Source: Leptospira sp. GIMC2001
GTDB lineage: Bacteria > Spirochaetota > Leptospiria > Leptospirales > Leptospiraceae
Length of the DNA: 64,000 nucleotides
Reading direction: 5' to 3'
NCBI RefSeq assembly: GCF_028462125.1
Contig: NZ_CP115468.1
Location: 2,013,097 to 2,077,096 of the forward strand
Made by a program: the position numbers and the translations under genes. Below are positions 11,145 through 21,031 of the stretch, in pieces; position 1 is the first letter of the stretch; every line of letters begins with the position of its first letter. The notes under the pieces were generated by a model, which was given only the letters and a program-made list of their open reading frames with translations, was not told where the DNA came from and did no database searches.

Positions 11145-11459
11145 ATGTCTCAGGATAATATTGAGGAATTAAACAAAAAAATTAGAATTCAAAATGATAT
11201 AATCAAAGGCTATGAAAAAGTCTTGAGATTGAATGAAGAAGAGTTAGCGAATTCCGATGAGATCATTCGTATGTATGAACAAATAGTAGATTATTCGCGA
11301 GTAGAATTGAAGAATGCTCAAGAAACTATGCAAGCAAACCAAATTGTTTCTACTCTTTCACGAGATGAGCTAATGGGAGCTTTGGATAAAATCAAAGCAC
11401 TCGAAGAAGCTAACAAGAAATTGAGAGAGGAATCTTTAAAGTTCGGTAGAACCTCTTAA
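11145..11459 (+). CDS. Small coiled-coil protein of the partner-switching operon
   Basis: A 104-residue, highly charged protein with nearly continuous heptad-like Leu/Ile/Glu/Lys spacing, predicted to be one long coiled coil. No catalytic motif or export signal is seen. An AAGGA lies 7-8 nt before the ATG. It ends 6 bp before the TTG start of the 911-residue GAF/PP2C/HATPase regulator, so it is very probably translated from the same mRNA. It could be a scaffold or sensor partner of that regulator; this is inference from position only. Confidence 0.75.
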   Translation: MSQDNIEELNKKIRIQNDIIKGYEKVLRLNEEELANSDEIIRMYEQIVDYSRVELKNAQETMQANQIVSTLSRDELMGALDKIKALEEANKKLREESLKFGRTS

Positions 11460-11465
11460 AAAATT

Positions 11466-14201
11466 TTGGATTCAAATATTCGCAATTCGCTGATTATAAC
11501 TTCCGAAACTGGTAAACTATATGTTCGCCAAGATCAGAAGTTAGCTGAAATTCTACAATTTATTCTTCACCAAGCAAAGAGGTTGGTTAGCGCCGTTGGT
11601 GGAGCCTTCTACTTGGTTGATGAGACAGGTAAGCTGCAAAGATATGGTAGCCCGAAGCACCTAACAATATCAGACTCGATTGCAAGACATGCATTTAAGC
11701 AAAGAAAAAATCTCTTACTTAAGAAAAATGCAAAATTCAAATCTTCGGGGGAAGTCCTCCCCGAATCTTACATGGCTTGCTTTCTTGGCCAAGACACAGG
11801 TTTTTTTGACTTGGGTGTCTTCATACTGGAAGAAATCAATCATTTTGAAAATTTCTCAAAGCAAGATTTCGAACTTATCTCATATTATTGCTCCAATCTA
11901 AGTTTACTTCTTCGTGATTCTGGATTATCTGATGATAGAGAAGACGTTCTCACATCACTACTAACATCTGTTTTACTTTTAGTCGATAACTCCAATATCC
12001 ATCAAAAAAACAACCGCCTAGAATACCAACTCGAAGAAATCATTCGTGTATCAGGACTGATCAACTCATCCTTAGAACTGGGTAAATTATTGGAATCCAT
12101 CATGCAAAGTGCCAAAGCTGTTTTTCGAACAGAAGGAAGTTCACTTATGCTTGTGGATCCAACCAAAGAATTCCTCTATTTCCAAGTAGTCACCGGTGAC
12201 AAAAAAGATCAGATACAGAAAATCAGAGTTCCTATGGGTCAAGGAATCGCTGGAACAGTTGCTATAACGAAACAACCGATGATCATCAATGATGCAATTC
12301 GAGATCCTAGAGTTTTTCGAGAAGTAGATGAAGCATCCAATTTTGTGACTCGGAATATTTTGGCTGCACCGCTTGTTGTAGAAGATGAAGTTATAGGAAT
12401 TATTGAAGCGATCAATACGATTGATCGAAACCATTTCACTCAGGCTGACTTAGAATTGTTTCTGAGCTTTGCTACATCTTGCGCATTGGCAATTCAAAAA
12501 ACTCGATTGCTTGAGAATCTTGAATCAACCAATATCAATCTTCAAGAAAAAGTGAGAACTCTTGGATCCCTTTTTGAATTGGGGCAAGCTGTAATGGAAT
12601 CCCATACAGAATCTGATCTTCTCAGGCATGCAAATAGTATCATTTCCACAGAAATGGAATCTTCCATTGTAGCTACTTTGCTAGTCGATCGCAAGAAACT
12701 TACAATTGATGTAACCGCTCTAGTTGAAGGACGCGAAGAAGAAATGAAAGAAGATTTCATACGAGATTCAATCGTTGTAGAATCCATCATATACAATAGA
12801 ACAGTAGTTAGCATTGAAGGGTTGAAAGACGGGGTTGTCGATCCACTGGATTTGGAATTTGTAAAGGGGTCTCATATTCTTTTGCCTCTTTCAACTTCAG
12901 GTGAGAAACCATTTGGAGTAATTTGCATTTCTGGTAAAAAGACAAATGGTCCCTTTGACGAAACGCATCTTCGTTTACTCAAAACAATTAGCTCACAGAT
13001 CATCAAAGGTTATGAGAATCTAAAACTCAACCAAGAAATGATCGCGAAAAAAGCGATCGAAAAAGAAATCGAAATCACAAGAAATATCCAACAAAACATT
13101 CTTCCGACTGTCGGATCATCCAATTCCAATTTTGACTTAGGTGTTAAGTCGGTCGCCGCTAAGGAAGTGAGTGGAGACTTCTTTGATATACATAAATATG
13201 ATGATGGTCAATTCTCCTATCTAGTAGCGGATGTTTCTGGGAAGAGCCTACCAGCTGCTATTTTTATGGCTATCTCTTCTTCTATCATTCGAACTCTCGC
13301 ACGGAATCATTTGCTAAGTCCTGATGAGATTCTTACACAAGCGAACACTTTGATCTATGAAGATTCCCAATCGGGAATGTTTGTAACATTATTTTATATT
13401 CATTATGATCCAGTAACAATGGAGATTCAATACGCCTCTGCCGGACACAATGACCAGATATGGATCAAGAATGATAATACCTATGAACTCCTCAAAGGAA
13501 AAGGTGCTCCACTCGGCGTTGTTCCTTTGGGAAATTACAAAGGTGGAAGAATTAAGGTTGCACCTGGTGAATTATTTGTAATATATACTGATGGAGCCAT
13601 TGAAGAGAAGAATGGCGAAGATGAAGAATTTGGTTTAGAAAGATTTATTCAGGAAATCATTTCAAGAAAGCATCTAAAAGCACAAGAAATCATAGAAGAT
13701 TTATACAATTTAATTGTTGAATATGCAGAAGGTGCGGAGCAGTTTGATGATTTTACGGTTATGATCTTGAAATTTGATGATGATTATCAATTCCAGAGGA
13801 TTTTTCCCGCAAACACTCAGCAGGTTCCGAAAATTCGTGAATTTGTAGGAGATTCATTGCGAGGTCGAAAAATCGATGAAATGATCATAGATGATATTTT
13901 GCTCTCCATTGATGAAGCTGCAACGAACATTATTTTGCATGGATACAAAGGTAGTGATAGAAAGAATCAGACAGTAGAATGCTCATTATTTCTCAGTGAG
14001 AATTTATGTAGGCTTCGTTTGGTTGACTATGGCAATGAATTTCTGAGACAAGAAGTCAAACCTCCTTCGGTTGAGGCAAACCTTCGTGGAGAAAGAAAGG
14101 GTGGATTCGGAGTCTACCTGATGGAGAAACTCATGGATAAAGTTTCTTATAAAAGGGATGCAGATTCCAATGTTTTAGTCTTAGAGAAAAATTTGAATTA
14201 A
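11466..14201 (+). CDS. GAF-SpoIIE phosphatase-HATPase partner-switching regulator
   Basis: A 911-residue cytoplasmic protein with a TTG start 6 bp after the upstream stop. Domains in order: a degenerate GAF-like region at about 15-165, a clear GAF at about 195-345 (EGSSLMLVD, GQGIAGTVA, APLVVEDEVIGIIEAIN), another GAF-like region at about 360-520, a SpoIIE/RsbU-type PP2C phosphatase at about 535-770 (KEVSGDFFD, VADVSGKSLPAA, YTDGAIEEK, DDFTVM), and a C-terminal RsbW-like HATPase at about 790-911 (SIDEAATNIILHGY, LVDYGNE, GGFGVYLMEKLMD). PP2C proteins of this type dephosphorylate STAS antagonists, while RsbW-type kinases phosphorylate them; here both are on one chain. A STAS gene follows 9 bp later and is the likely substrate. 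The target output is unknown. Confidence 0.9.
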   Translation: MDSNIRNSLIITSETGKLYVRQDQKLAEILQFILHQAKRLVSAVGGAFYLVDETGKLQRYGSPKHLTISDSIARHAFKQRKNLLLKKNAKFKSSGEVLPESYMACFLGQDTGFFDLGVFILEEINHFENFSKQDFELISYYCSNLSLLLRDSGLSDDREDVLTSLLTSVLLLVDNSNIHQKNNRLEYQLEEIIRVSGLINSSLELGKLLESIMQSAKAVFRTEGSSLMLVDPTKEFLYFQVVTGDKKDQIQKIRVPMGQGIAGTVAITKQPMIINDAIRDPRVFREVDEASNFVTRNILAAPLVVEDEVIGIIEAINTIDRNHFTQADLELFLSFATSCALAIQKTRLLENLESTNINLQEKVRTLGSLFELGQAVMESHTESDLLRHANSIISTEMESSIVATLLVDRKKLTIDVTALVEGREEEMKEDFIRDSIVVESIIYNRTVVSIEGLKDGVVDPLDLEFVKGSHILLPLSTSGEKPFGVICISGKKTNGPFDETHLRLLKTISSQIIKGYENLKLNQEMIAKKAIEKEIEITRNIQQNILPTVGSSNSNFDLGVKSVAAKEVSGDFFDIHKYDDGQFSYLVADVSGKSLPAAIFMAISSSIIRTLARNHLLSPDEILTQANTLIYEDSQSGMFVTLFYIHYDPVTMEIQYASAGHNDQIWIKNDNTYELLKGKGAPLGVVPLGNYKGGRIKVAPGELFVIYTDGAIEEKNGEDEEFGLERFIQEIISRKHLKAQEIIEDLYNLIVEYAEGAEQFDDFTVMILKFDDDYQFQRIFPANTQQVPKIREFVGDSLRGRKIDEMIIDDILLSIDEAATNIILHGYKGSDRKNQTVECSLFLSENLCRLRLVDYGNEFLRQEVKPPSVEANLRGERKGGFGVYLMEKLMDKVSYKRDADSNVLVLEKNLN

Positions 14202-14210
14202 GGTATTGAG

Positions 14211-14540
14211 ATGGAATTTCAGAAAGAAATTATAAAAGATAATAAAGTTTTAAAAATAATTGGAAATATGGACGTTCACAATATTCATAAAGCAGAGAAA
14301 TTGCTTATGGAAGAGTTTCGCAAAAAAGACTGTAAACATTTGATCATTGATCTAACCAAAGTGGATTTCGTATCATCGGCTGGACTACGTGTCATAGTTG
14401 CAGCTCTTAAGATCACGAACGAATTAGAAATCACTCTCTCACTCTCAGGTCTCAATTCATCAGTGCAAAAAGTTTTTGAAATCGTTGATATGAACTCCAT
14501 GTTTCGAATCAGAAAAACCTACGAAGACGCTTTAGTCTAA
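14211..14540 (+). CDS. STAS-domain anti-sigma factor antagonist
   Basis: A 109-residue single-domain STAS protein of the SpoIIAA/RsbV type. The conserved phosphorylation loop reads [10 protein letters not shown] with S55/S56 as candidate phospho-serines. In partner switching, the unphosphorylated form binds an RsbW-like kinase and frees its target. It lies 9 bp downstream of the GAF/PP2C/HATPase gene, with AAGG before the ATG, so the pair probably forms one signalling module. No sigma factor gene is nearby. Confidence 0.9.
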   Translation: MEFQKEIIKDNKVLKIIGNMDVHNIHKAEKLLMEEFRKKDCKHLIIDLTKVDFVSSAGLRVIVAALKITNELEITLSLSGLNSSVQKVFEIVDMNSMFRIRKTYEDALV

Positions 14541-14613
14541 AAAATCTCTTTCCATTTTAGCCTTTTTAGAAAGTCTGGAAGTAGAATTCAATCCAAGACT
14601 TGCTGGTAATACA

Positions 14614-16269
14614 ATGGAAAACCAAACTTATTCAATAGAAAATCCTTTTAATGGAGATTCCGAGAAAGTAGATTCTGTATCGAAAAGAGGTATCTACGAA
14701 GATGCTTTGGACATGGGAAATGATCTCGTTTCAAAGCCATTTGTTGGAGGCGGCGAGGATCGTATCCGAGTTCAGCATTCTAAACATAGAATGACAGTAT
14801 GGGAACGAATCAAAGTTCTCACAAACGAAGAGCCAAATATACTATACCAAAACTGGGGTCCCAATTTAGACGGTGCCTCAATTATCACTGGAATCATTCG
14901 AGTGAATGGCCGTGACGTTGCCATCTATGGTCATGACTTTACCCTTCGTGCAGGCTCGATGGATGCAACCAACGGTAATAAATTAGCCAGACATATTCTT
15001 ATGGCAGGCGAGCATGGAATTCCATTGATTGGAATGAATGACTCAGCGGGTGCCTATGTTCCAGCAGGCGTCGGTGGATTGGATGGTTACTCCGATGCAT
15101 TTACAGCACTTCGCAAGATCAGCGGAAGAGTTCCGAGCATAATGCTTATGTTTGGTTTCAATGCTGGAGGTGGAGCGTATCTTCCAAGACAAGGTTCTTT
15201 CATGATTCAATGTGAGAATACTTTTTTTGGTCTAACTGGTCCAGGCGTAGTCAAGTCTGTACTCGGTGAAGATATTTCCGCAGATGATCTTGGCGGACCC
15301 AAAGTCCATGGACAGAGCGGGGTGGTTGACCTTGTTACAAATGATGAACTAGGTTCCCTAAGAACTGCTATACGATTACTTTCCTACCTTCCTGATAATA
15401 ATGAAACCAATGCACCATTTTATCCAACAAGCGATCCAGTAGATCGTTTCACTTTCGAAGAGGATATTCTATTTCGCAAAACTTTTAACTCACCAACGGG
15501 TATGAATACACCTTTTGATATTACATTGTATCTCCAACAGATATGCGATCATGGTGAGTATTTTGAACTTCAACCGCAGAGAGCTAGAAATATGATTACT
15601 GCTTTCGGAAGAGTTGGCGGACATGTTGTAGGATTTCTTGCAAACAATTCTGCTGTTTCGTCGGGACAGATTGATATAGGTGCTGCACGAAAAGGAACAA
15701 GATTTGTTCGCTTCTGCAATCTTTACAATATCCCTATGATTTTTCTTGAAGATACAACAGGTTTCTTACCTGGAAAAGATCAAGAACACAATGGAATTGT
15801 ATTGGAAGGAAGAAAATTGTTGGATTCCATCATTGACTTGCGCACTCCTCGTATGACTCTGATTATCCGAAACGCCTTTGGTGGAGCTTACGCATCTTTT
15901 AACTCCTATTTCACGGGAGCGAATCTTGTTTTTGCACTTCCTACGGCAAGGATTGCTGTTATGGGTCCTGCCGGTAAAGAATACGTTTACAAAGATGAGA
16001 ATGGAGCAATTCTCAAAGAATACAAAGCAAATCTTTCTAAGGGAATGTCTGTGGATGAAGCGAATAAAATTCGTGACGAGAAATTTCTAGCCCTTTCGCA
16101 GAAATACGAAAAGGAATTGATGAATCCAAAAGAAGCTCTTTCTCTCGGATCGGTTTCGAGTATAATCATTCCAGGTAATACAAGAAAGACTCTTTCCAAA
16201 AACTTAAATTATCTAATGAACCATTACAAACCAAGTGCAATGGGTGGAATTCAAAGGGAGTTCGAATAA
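14614..16269 (+). CDS. Acyl-CoA carboxylase, carboxyltransferase (beta) subunit
   Basis: A 551-residue crotonase-fold carboxyltransferase related to propionyl-, acetyl- and methylcrotonyl-CoA carboxylase beta subunits. It transfers CO2 from carboxybiotin to an acyl-CoA. Both oxyanion-hole regions are visible: [14 protein letters not shown] at about 185-198 and [13 protein letters not shown] near 420, plus [10 protein letters not shown] and [15 protein letters not shown]. The N-terminus is longer than usual by about 60 residues. The biotin-carboxylase partner starts 3 bp after the stop. Whether acetyl-CoA, propionyl-CoA or a longer acyl-CoA is used cannot be read from sequence. Confidence 0.92.
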   Translation: MENQTYSIENPFNGDSEKVDSVSKRGIYEDALDMGNDLVSKPFVGGGEDRIRVQHSKHRMTVWERIKVLTNEEPNILYQNWGPNLDGASIITGIIRVNGRDVAIYGHDFTLRAGSMDATNGNKLARHILMAGEHGIPLIGMNDSAGAYVPAGVGGLDGYSDAFTALRKISGRVPSIMLMFGFNAGGGAYLPRQGSFMIQCENTFFGLTGPGVVKSVLGEDISADDLGGPKVHGQSGVVDLVTNDELGSLRTAIRLLSYLPDNNETNAPFYPTSDPVDRFTFEEDILFRKTFNSPTGMNTPFDITLYLQQICDHGEYFELQPQRARNMITAFGRVGGHVVGFLANNSAVSSGQIDIGAARKGTRFVRFCNLYNIPMIFLEDTTGFLPGKDQEHNGIVLEGRKLLDSIIDLRTPRMTLIIRNAFGGAYASFNSYFTGANLVFALPTARIAVMGPAGKEYVYKDENGAILKEYKANLSKGMSVDEANKIRDEKFLALSQKYEKELMNPKEALSLGSVSSIIIPGNTRKTLSKNLNYLMNHYKPSAMGGIQREFE

Positions 16270-16272
16270 GAC

Positions 16273-19026
16273 ATGCTTGATCAGAAATTAAATAGAAAAA
16301 AAATCCACGAGGCAAGTTCTCCTTGGGTAGCATCCTTTACTTTAACAGGAATTAAATGTTTGATCGTTTGCCGAGGACCTGTTCGAAAGGAAGCGATTGA
16401 AGTTTTCAAAGAATCAGGAGTCGCTGAATACGGAATTCTGCTTTCTGAAAAGGATTCGATTGTATATCCTAAGGCGCTTGCGCCCGAGCTCCGGGATTTT
16501 GAATTCCCAGACAATGTTCATCGCGTTCCAGACTATATGGGTTCTGGTAAAGATGAGAAAATGGAGAGAATCAAACAGATCATTGATATTGCTGTATCCA
16601 ATGGATACACTCATATATTTGCAGGCTACGGATTTATGGCGGAAGATTCAGAATTCATCGAAGCCATTGAACAATCGGGCGTCACTTTTATGGGTCCTTC
16701 ATCCCATGTTGCTAAGGAAGCTGGCGCAAAAGACGAAGCGAAAAAACTTGCTCGTTCTCTAGGAGTTTCGGTTACTCCAGGTTTAGACAATGTTACTGCA
16801 CTTGCTTTGGTTCGTAAGCTGAATGGATCCAAAGATGCTCTAAGTAAGCTCGCTAAAGAAAATTCGTTGGAATTTTCCTATGATGATAAGATTTCCATTG
16901 AAGAGAATGCAGAAAATCTTCTACAGAAAAGTTATACTAAATTGATCGAATTGGTTACAATTGCCGATTTGCAAAAAGAAGCAGAAATTGGAACAAAGGA
17001 AATTTGGAAAGATTTTCCAGGCAAAAGAATTCGCTTCAAATACATTGGTGGTGGCGGTGGAAAGGGACAGCGCGTTATTCAAACATTAGAAGAAGTTCCT
17101 TCAGCTGTTATGGAAATTTTGGCAGAGTCAAAAGTTGTAGCTCCTGGTTCCAATCGAAACTTCCTCATCGAATTGAATATTGAGAATACTCGCCACAACG
17201 AGATTCAATTGATAGGAAATGGAGAGTGGAGTTTATCTCTAGGTGGTCGTGATTGTTCCGTGCAGATGCATGAGCAGAAACTTTTGGAACTATCACTCAC
17301 TCAAGAACAGCTCAAATCAGAAATCGAAGACTATTCCAAATCGAATCCAAAAAAAGCAGAGATTCTAAAACAAGATCTACAATGTCTATCAGAGATGGAA
17401 TCACAAGCGGAAGTTTTTGGAAAAGCTGTGAGACTTGATTCTGTTTCTACATTTGAATCAATCGTTGAAGGAACCAATCATTTCTTTATGGAAATGAATA
17501 CAAGGATTCAGGTTGAGCATCGAGTTACAGAGATGGCTTACCGATTGAAGTTTACCAATCCAAATGATGTTAATGATTATTTCTATTTGGATTCTCTTAT
17601 TGAGGCAATGGCAATGCTTTCTGTTCACGGTAAGAAAGTTCCAAAACCCGAGAGAGTGATTCGAAATATATCTGGTGCAGAAGTGCGAATCAATGCAACG
17701 AATAGAAGTCTTCAACCTCACGCGGGTGGGATTATCAATAGTTGGTCGAGCGTTCATTCCGATGAGACTCGTGATGATCAAGGAATAGGAACAAGAAATC
17801 CTGATACAGGAGCATTTGTTCACTATCATCTCGCGGGCGCCTACGATTCGAATATTGCTCTTCTTATTACGCATGGTGTGAGTCGCAAAGACAATCTCGA
17901 AAGGTTAGCAAATATTATACGATGCACGGAACTTCGTGGAGTAAATCTAGAGACCAATCTTCAAGTTCATTATGGACTTGCATCTTGGATCCTTGGTAAA
18001 GATGCAATGTTCAAACCGTCCACACAATTTATGACATCTTATCTTGCTGGAGTAGGTGCTCTAGAGTCGATCATTCGTGATCTAGATTTGAATATTTTGT
18101 GGAATGAAATGACTTCGAAATTGGATGCTGCTGGTAAATCTATTCTCAAGAAAAAAGAAACTTTGATTTTGCGTCCTCTAGAAAGACTTCTCTCTAACCC
18201 TCATGTTCTCGCTGGATTCTTAGGACTCTATGATGGAAGATATTGGAAGATTGATTCTGGATCGATTCAATTTCTAGAGAACCCAATTTCTATCTTGGAC
18301 AAATTGTACCATTATTTGCATCTAGAAGATAGAAATAATGCTCCATCTTCTGAGAAAATTTGGGATCATGATGAGAAATTTCTTTCGCAAGCAAGAAACT
18401 TTTACGCTGAATTAGATAATCGTAAATTAGCGAATTCATGGTTAGAATTAGATAAATTGCTAGGTGGCAGTTCAGCACCAAAGGGTATCGACTCTTCTTT
18501 ATGGAATAAAATCACTGAGTCCCATAGAGGATTTCAATTGGGAATGTACATTCTAAAATTGATTCCAAATCTAAGCAATAAATCTGGATTCAACAAAATT
18601 GGTGTAGATGATCATCTAAACGAAGTAGTTCCCGAAGAATTCAAAACACCTAAGTCTCGTGATGCTTTTATTAAAGTTTTGTCTCCACCTCCGAAAGCAA
18701 GCAGTGATGAGATCATTGCACCTATGGGTGGAATGTTCTATGCAAGAGAAGCTCCTAATCTTCCACCACTGGTTTCCGACGGGGATCACTTCAAAGCAGG
18801 GCAACCTTTGTTTATCATTGAAGTGATGAAGATGTTCAATAAGATATCTGTTCCTTTCTCGGGCAAAATTGAGAAAAATCTTATGGCTGACGCTGATGGA
18901 AAGATTATTTCGAAGGGACAAACAATTTTCAAAATTGTTCCCGATGAACTGATCAAAGAAGAATCGATTGAAGAAATCACAGCTAGACGTAAGAAAATCA
19001 GTTTGGAACTTGTGAGTGACAATTAA
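16273..19026 (+). CDS. Acyl-CoA carboxylase, biotin carboxylase plus biotin carrier (alpha) subunit
   Basis: A 917-residue protein combining a biotin carboxylase with a C-terminal biotinyl domain. Seen are the N-terminal AIEVFKESGV and GYGFMAEDSEFIEAIEQSGVTFMGPS segments, the ATP-grasp glycine loop GGGGGKGQR at 259-267, GGRDCSVQMHEQK at 324-336, EMNTRIQVEHRVTEM at 407-421, and the biotin site EVMKMF with K853. It is about 200 residues longer than typical alpha subunits. Extra sequence is apparent at about 175-250, ahead of the glycine loop, and at about 338-378, after the HEQK motif. It is co-transcribed with the beta subunit (3-bp gap). A hairpin terminator follows 40 bp after the stop. Confidence 0.92.
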   Translation: MLDQKLNRKKIHEASSPWVASFTLTGIKCLIVCRGPVRKEAIEVFKESGVAEYGILLSEKDSIVYPKALAPELRDFEFPDNVHRVPDYMGSGKDEKMERIKQIIDIAVSNGYTHIFAGYGFMAEDSEFIEAIEQSGVTFMGPSSHVAKEAGAKDEAKKLARSLGVSVTPGLDNVTALALVRKLNGSKDALSKLAKENSLEFSYDDKISIEENAENLLQKSYTKLIELVTIADLQKEAEIGTKEIWKDFPGKRIRFKYIGGGGGKGQRVIQTLEEVPSAVMEILAESKVVAPGSNRNFLIELNIENTRHNEIQLIGNGEWSLSLGGRDCSVQMHEQKLLELSLTQEQLKSEIEDYSKSNPKKAEILKQDLQCLSEMESQAEVFGKAVRLDSVSTFESIVEGTNHFFMEMNTRIQVEHRVTEMAYRLKFTNPNDVNDYFYLDSLIEAMAMLSVHGKKVPKPERVIRNISGAEVRINATNRSLQPHAGGIINSWSSVHSDETRDDQGIGTRNPDTGAFVHYHLAGAYDSNIALLITHGVSRKDNLERLANIIRCTELRGVNLETNLQVHYGLASWILGKDAMFKPSTQFMTSYLAGVGALESIIRDLDLNILWNEMTSKLDAAGKSILKKKETLILRPLERLLSNPHVLAGFLGLYDGRYWKIDSGSIQFLENPISILDKLYHYLHLEDRNNAPSSEKIWDHDEKFLSQARNFYAELDNRKLANSWLELDKLLGGSSAPKGIDSSLWNKITESHRGFQLGMYILKLIPNLSNKSGFNKIGVDDHLNEVVPEEFKTPKSRDAFIKVLSPPPKASSDEIIAPMGGMFYAREAPNLPPLVSDGDHFKAGQPLFIIEVMKMFNKISVPFSGKIEKNLMADADGKIISKGQTIFKIVPDELIKEESIEEITARRKKISLELVSDN

Positions 19027-19065
19027 TTCCTTAATGATTACAAATTCTTTATAAACTTGGATTTT

Positions 19066-19111
19066 GGATAGTTTAGAGATACTTTAAACTCTGAACTATC
19101 CTTTTCTTATT
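19066..19111 (+). terminator. Rho-independent terminator of the acyl-CoA carboxylase operon
   Basis: A 13-bp stem pairs bases 19066-19078 (GGATAGTTTAGAG) with 19089-19101 (CTCTGAACTATCC), with one G-U pair and a 10-nt loop, followed by a T-rich run. It lies 40 bp after the carboxylase stop codon. Confidence 0.85.
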
Positions 19112-19208
19112 CAAAATCTTTCGTTTATAAAATCGCAAATAATTAAATCTAAATAGAAATCGTTGATTTTGAAATTTATTATTTTTTTTATAGTCATCCA
19201 ACTATGAA

Positions 19209-20274
19209 TTAATTTATTTCACGGTAGATTTCGTCAAGTGATACAATTTTATCAACTGCTCCTTTACGAATCGCTTCTTTTGGCATTCCAAAAACCACAC
19301 AAGACTCTTCATTTTGTGCTACCGTAAAAGCTCCTGCCTGTCTCATTTCCAGAAGGCCTGCTGCACCATCATCTCCCATTCCTGTCATGATGATTCCTTT
19401 GGCGTTCTTACCAGCCTCCCTAGCGACTGAGCGAAAAAGCACGTCTACTGAAGGTCTGTGTCGATTTACCAATGGGCCGTCACTAACAACTGTCATGTAT
19501 TGAGCGCCCGATCTTTTGATTTGTAAATGTTTGTTACCTGGCGCAATCAATGCTTCACCAGGCAAAATTCTCTCCGAATCGATTGCCTCTCTCACATTCA
19601 GATCGCATATTTCATTGAGTCTTCTTGCGAAATTCTTGGTAAATACTTCTGGCATATGTTGAACAATTACTATTCCTGGAGTTTTAGTTGCATCCAACTT
19701 AGAAAGAACTTGTTCGAGAGCAATCGTTCCGCCAGTGGAAGTTCCAATGGCAATTATAGTTTCGGTCGCTCGTATAGAAGATAGACCTGATTTCTGAAAA
19801 TCAGAATGTGCAATATTTGATAACTTTTTGGATTCGCGTCGATCGGTTTTTTTTCTATGATTTGCTAAGTTTGAAGAAGCGGCAGCCTTAATCGCATCAA
19901 TGATTTGTATATAGCTTTCATCAAGAAAACCCTTTAGTCCAATTTTGGGTTTTGTTATGATTTCTAATGCGCCTTCTTCCAGAGCAATAAATGTAGTATC
20001 AGAATTTTCTTCGGCAAGAGTTGAACAGATTACAATTGGTGTAGGCCGCTCTGCCATGATTTTTTTTGAGAAAGCTGATTCCATCCATTCTAGGCATTTC
20101 GATATCCAGAACGATTACGTCGGGCCAATGGGAAGTCATTTTATCCATAGCGAATATCGGGTCTGGAGCCACACCTATTAAATTAATATCTGGATCTTTC
20201 TTGAGATATTCGCCTAATACTTGCCTTACGATTGCTGAATCATCTACTATAAATACGTTGATTTGTTTTTTCAT
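19209..20274 (-). pseudogene. cheB: Chemotaxis methylesterase/deamidase CheB, split by a +1 frameshift
   Basis: Two frames together make one CheB. From the ATG at 20274, a receiver domain is read ([10 protein letters not shown], phospho-acceptor D in [13 protein letters not shown]), then an A8 tract at 20060-20067 throws the frame into a stop at 19999. The other frame resumes at [15 protein letters not shown] and continues to 19209 with the intact methylesterase domain: GTSTGG (nucleophile Ser), QHMPEVFTKNFARRLN (His) and TGMGDDGA (Asp). With seven A instead of eight, a single 354-residue CheB of normal length results. A real mutation, sequencing error or slippage at A8 are all possible. An internal ATG at 20084 could produce the catalytic half alone. 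It lies 14 bp after cheD. CheB demethylates chemoreceptors. Confidence 0.88.
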
Positions 20275-20288
20275 AAACTCATGCTAAA

Positions 20289-20897
20289 TTAGATTTCGAT
20301 TTTCTTGTTTTCCATCCAAACTTCTCCATCCCAGATTGTTAGAAATACCTTCCTATGCTGATTGCCACCAAGATCTTGACCTACAATGGGAATCTTATTT
20401 TCTTCTAGTAGATTTCTAATGAAAACTATATTCTTCTTACCAATACTAAATTTATCTTCGTAGTTGGACAAGATCTCTTTTTCTTCATCAGAAACATAGA
20501 TTTTATCAGTTTTCTTGGCAAAAGCAAACATGTCGGCTCCGCCAAAGATTTTTGCATGGTATTCAGAGATTTCTGTTCGAAAAGATTTTGCCGATTTTTT
20601 GAATTGTTCGAAAGATTCATCTGCGTATTTGCCTAGAGCTTCTGATTCTTGGGATAAAATTGCTGATTGGGATTTGGTCTGTGAATTAGAAACTGAAATA
20701 ATTGTTGAATTAGATAAGATTTTTCTTGTTGGCAAAATAATATGAGCCATTCCACCAATTAAACGAGTTGGATGCCACAAGATTAAGGCTACGCAAGAAC
20801 CAAGCAAAGTTCTAAATCTATACTCTCTTGTCCCAAAATAATAATCACCCGGATTTAAAAAAATATCACGAACGAGTAATGGTGAGTCTATTTCCAT
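20289..20897 (-). CDS. cheD: Chemoreceptor glutamine deamidase CheD
   Basis: A 202-residue CheD. The catalytic Cys lies in TLLGSCVALILW and the His in GMAHIILP, as in the family's Cys-His-Thr site. The later KIFGGADMF and VGQDLGGNQHRKV motifs also match. It deamidates receptor glutamines and, in many bacteria, interacts with CheC. An insertion of about 40 residues rich in Ser and Lys sits between the His motif and KIFGGADMF. The 134-bp gap upstream, the largest in the chemotaxis cluster, may hold its own promoter. It precedes cheB by 14 bp. Confidence 0.92.
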   Translation of the reverse strand: MEIDSPLLVRDIFLNPGDYYFGTREYRFRTLLGSCVALILWHPTRLIGGMAHIILPTRKILSNSTIISVSNSQTKSQSAILSQESEALGKYADESFEQFKKSAKSFRTEISEYHAKIFGGADMFAFAKKTDKIYVSDEEKEILSNYEDKFSIGKKNIVFIRNLLEENKIPIVGQDLGGNQHRKVFLTIWDGEVWMENKKIEI

Positions 20898-20953
20898 AAT
20901 TTTAATTAAAAATATCTATAATATTGTAATATAATTACTTAGTTGAATAAGCG

Positions 20954-20982
20954 ATTATACTACAAAGAAATTAATTCTTAAG
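20954..20982 (-). promoter_or_regulatory. Possible promoter for cheD-cheB
   Basis: In the 134-bp gap between cheW and cheD the minus strand carries a perfect TATAAT (20954-20959). The hexamer 17 nt upstream (CTTAAG) matches the -35 consensus poorly. This is the only roomy gap inside the chemotaxis cluster, so an internal promoter is plausible but weakly supported. Confidence 0.3.
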
Positions 20983-21031
20983 ACTATCGCATTCTCTTTT
21001 CTAGAGTCAAAAATTTGCATAGATAAAAAAC

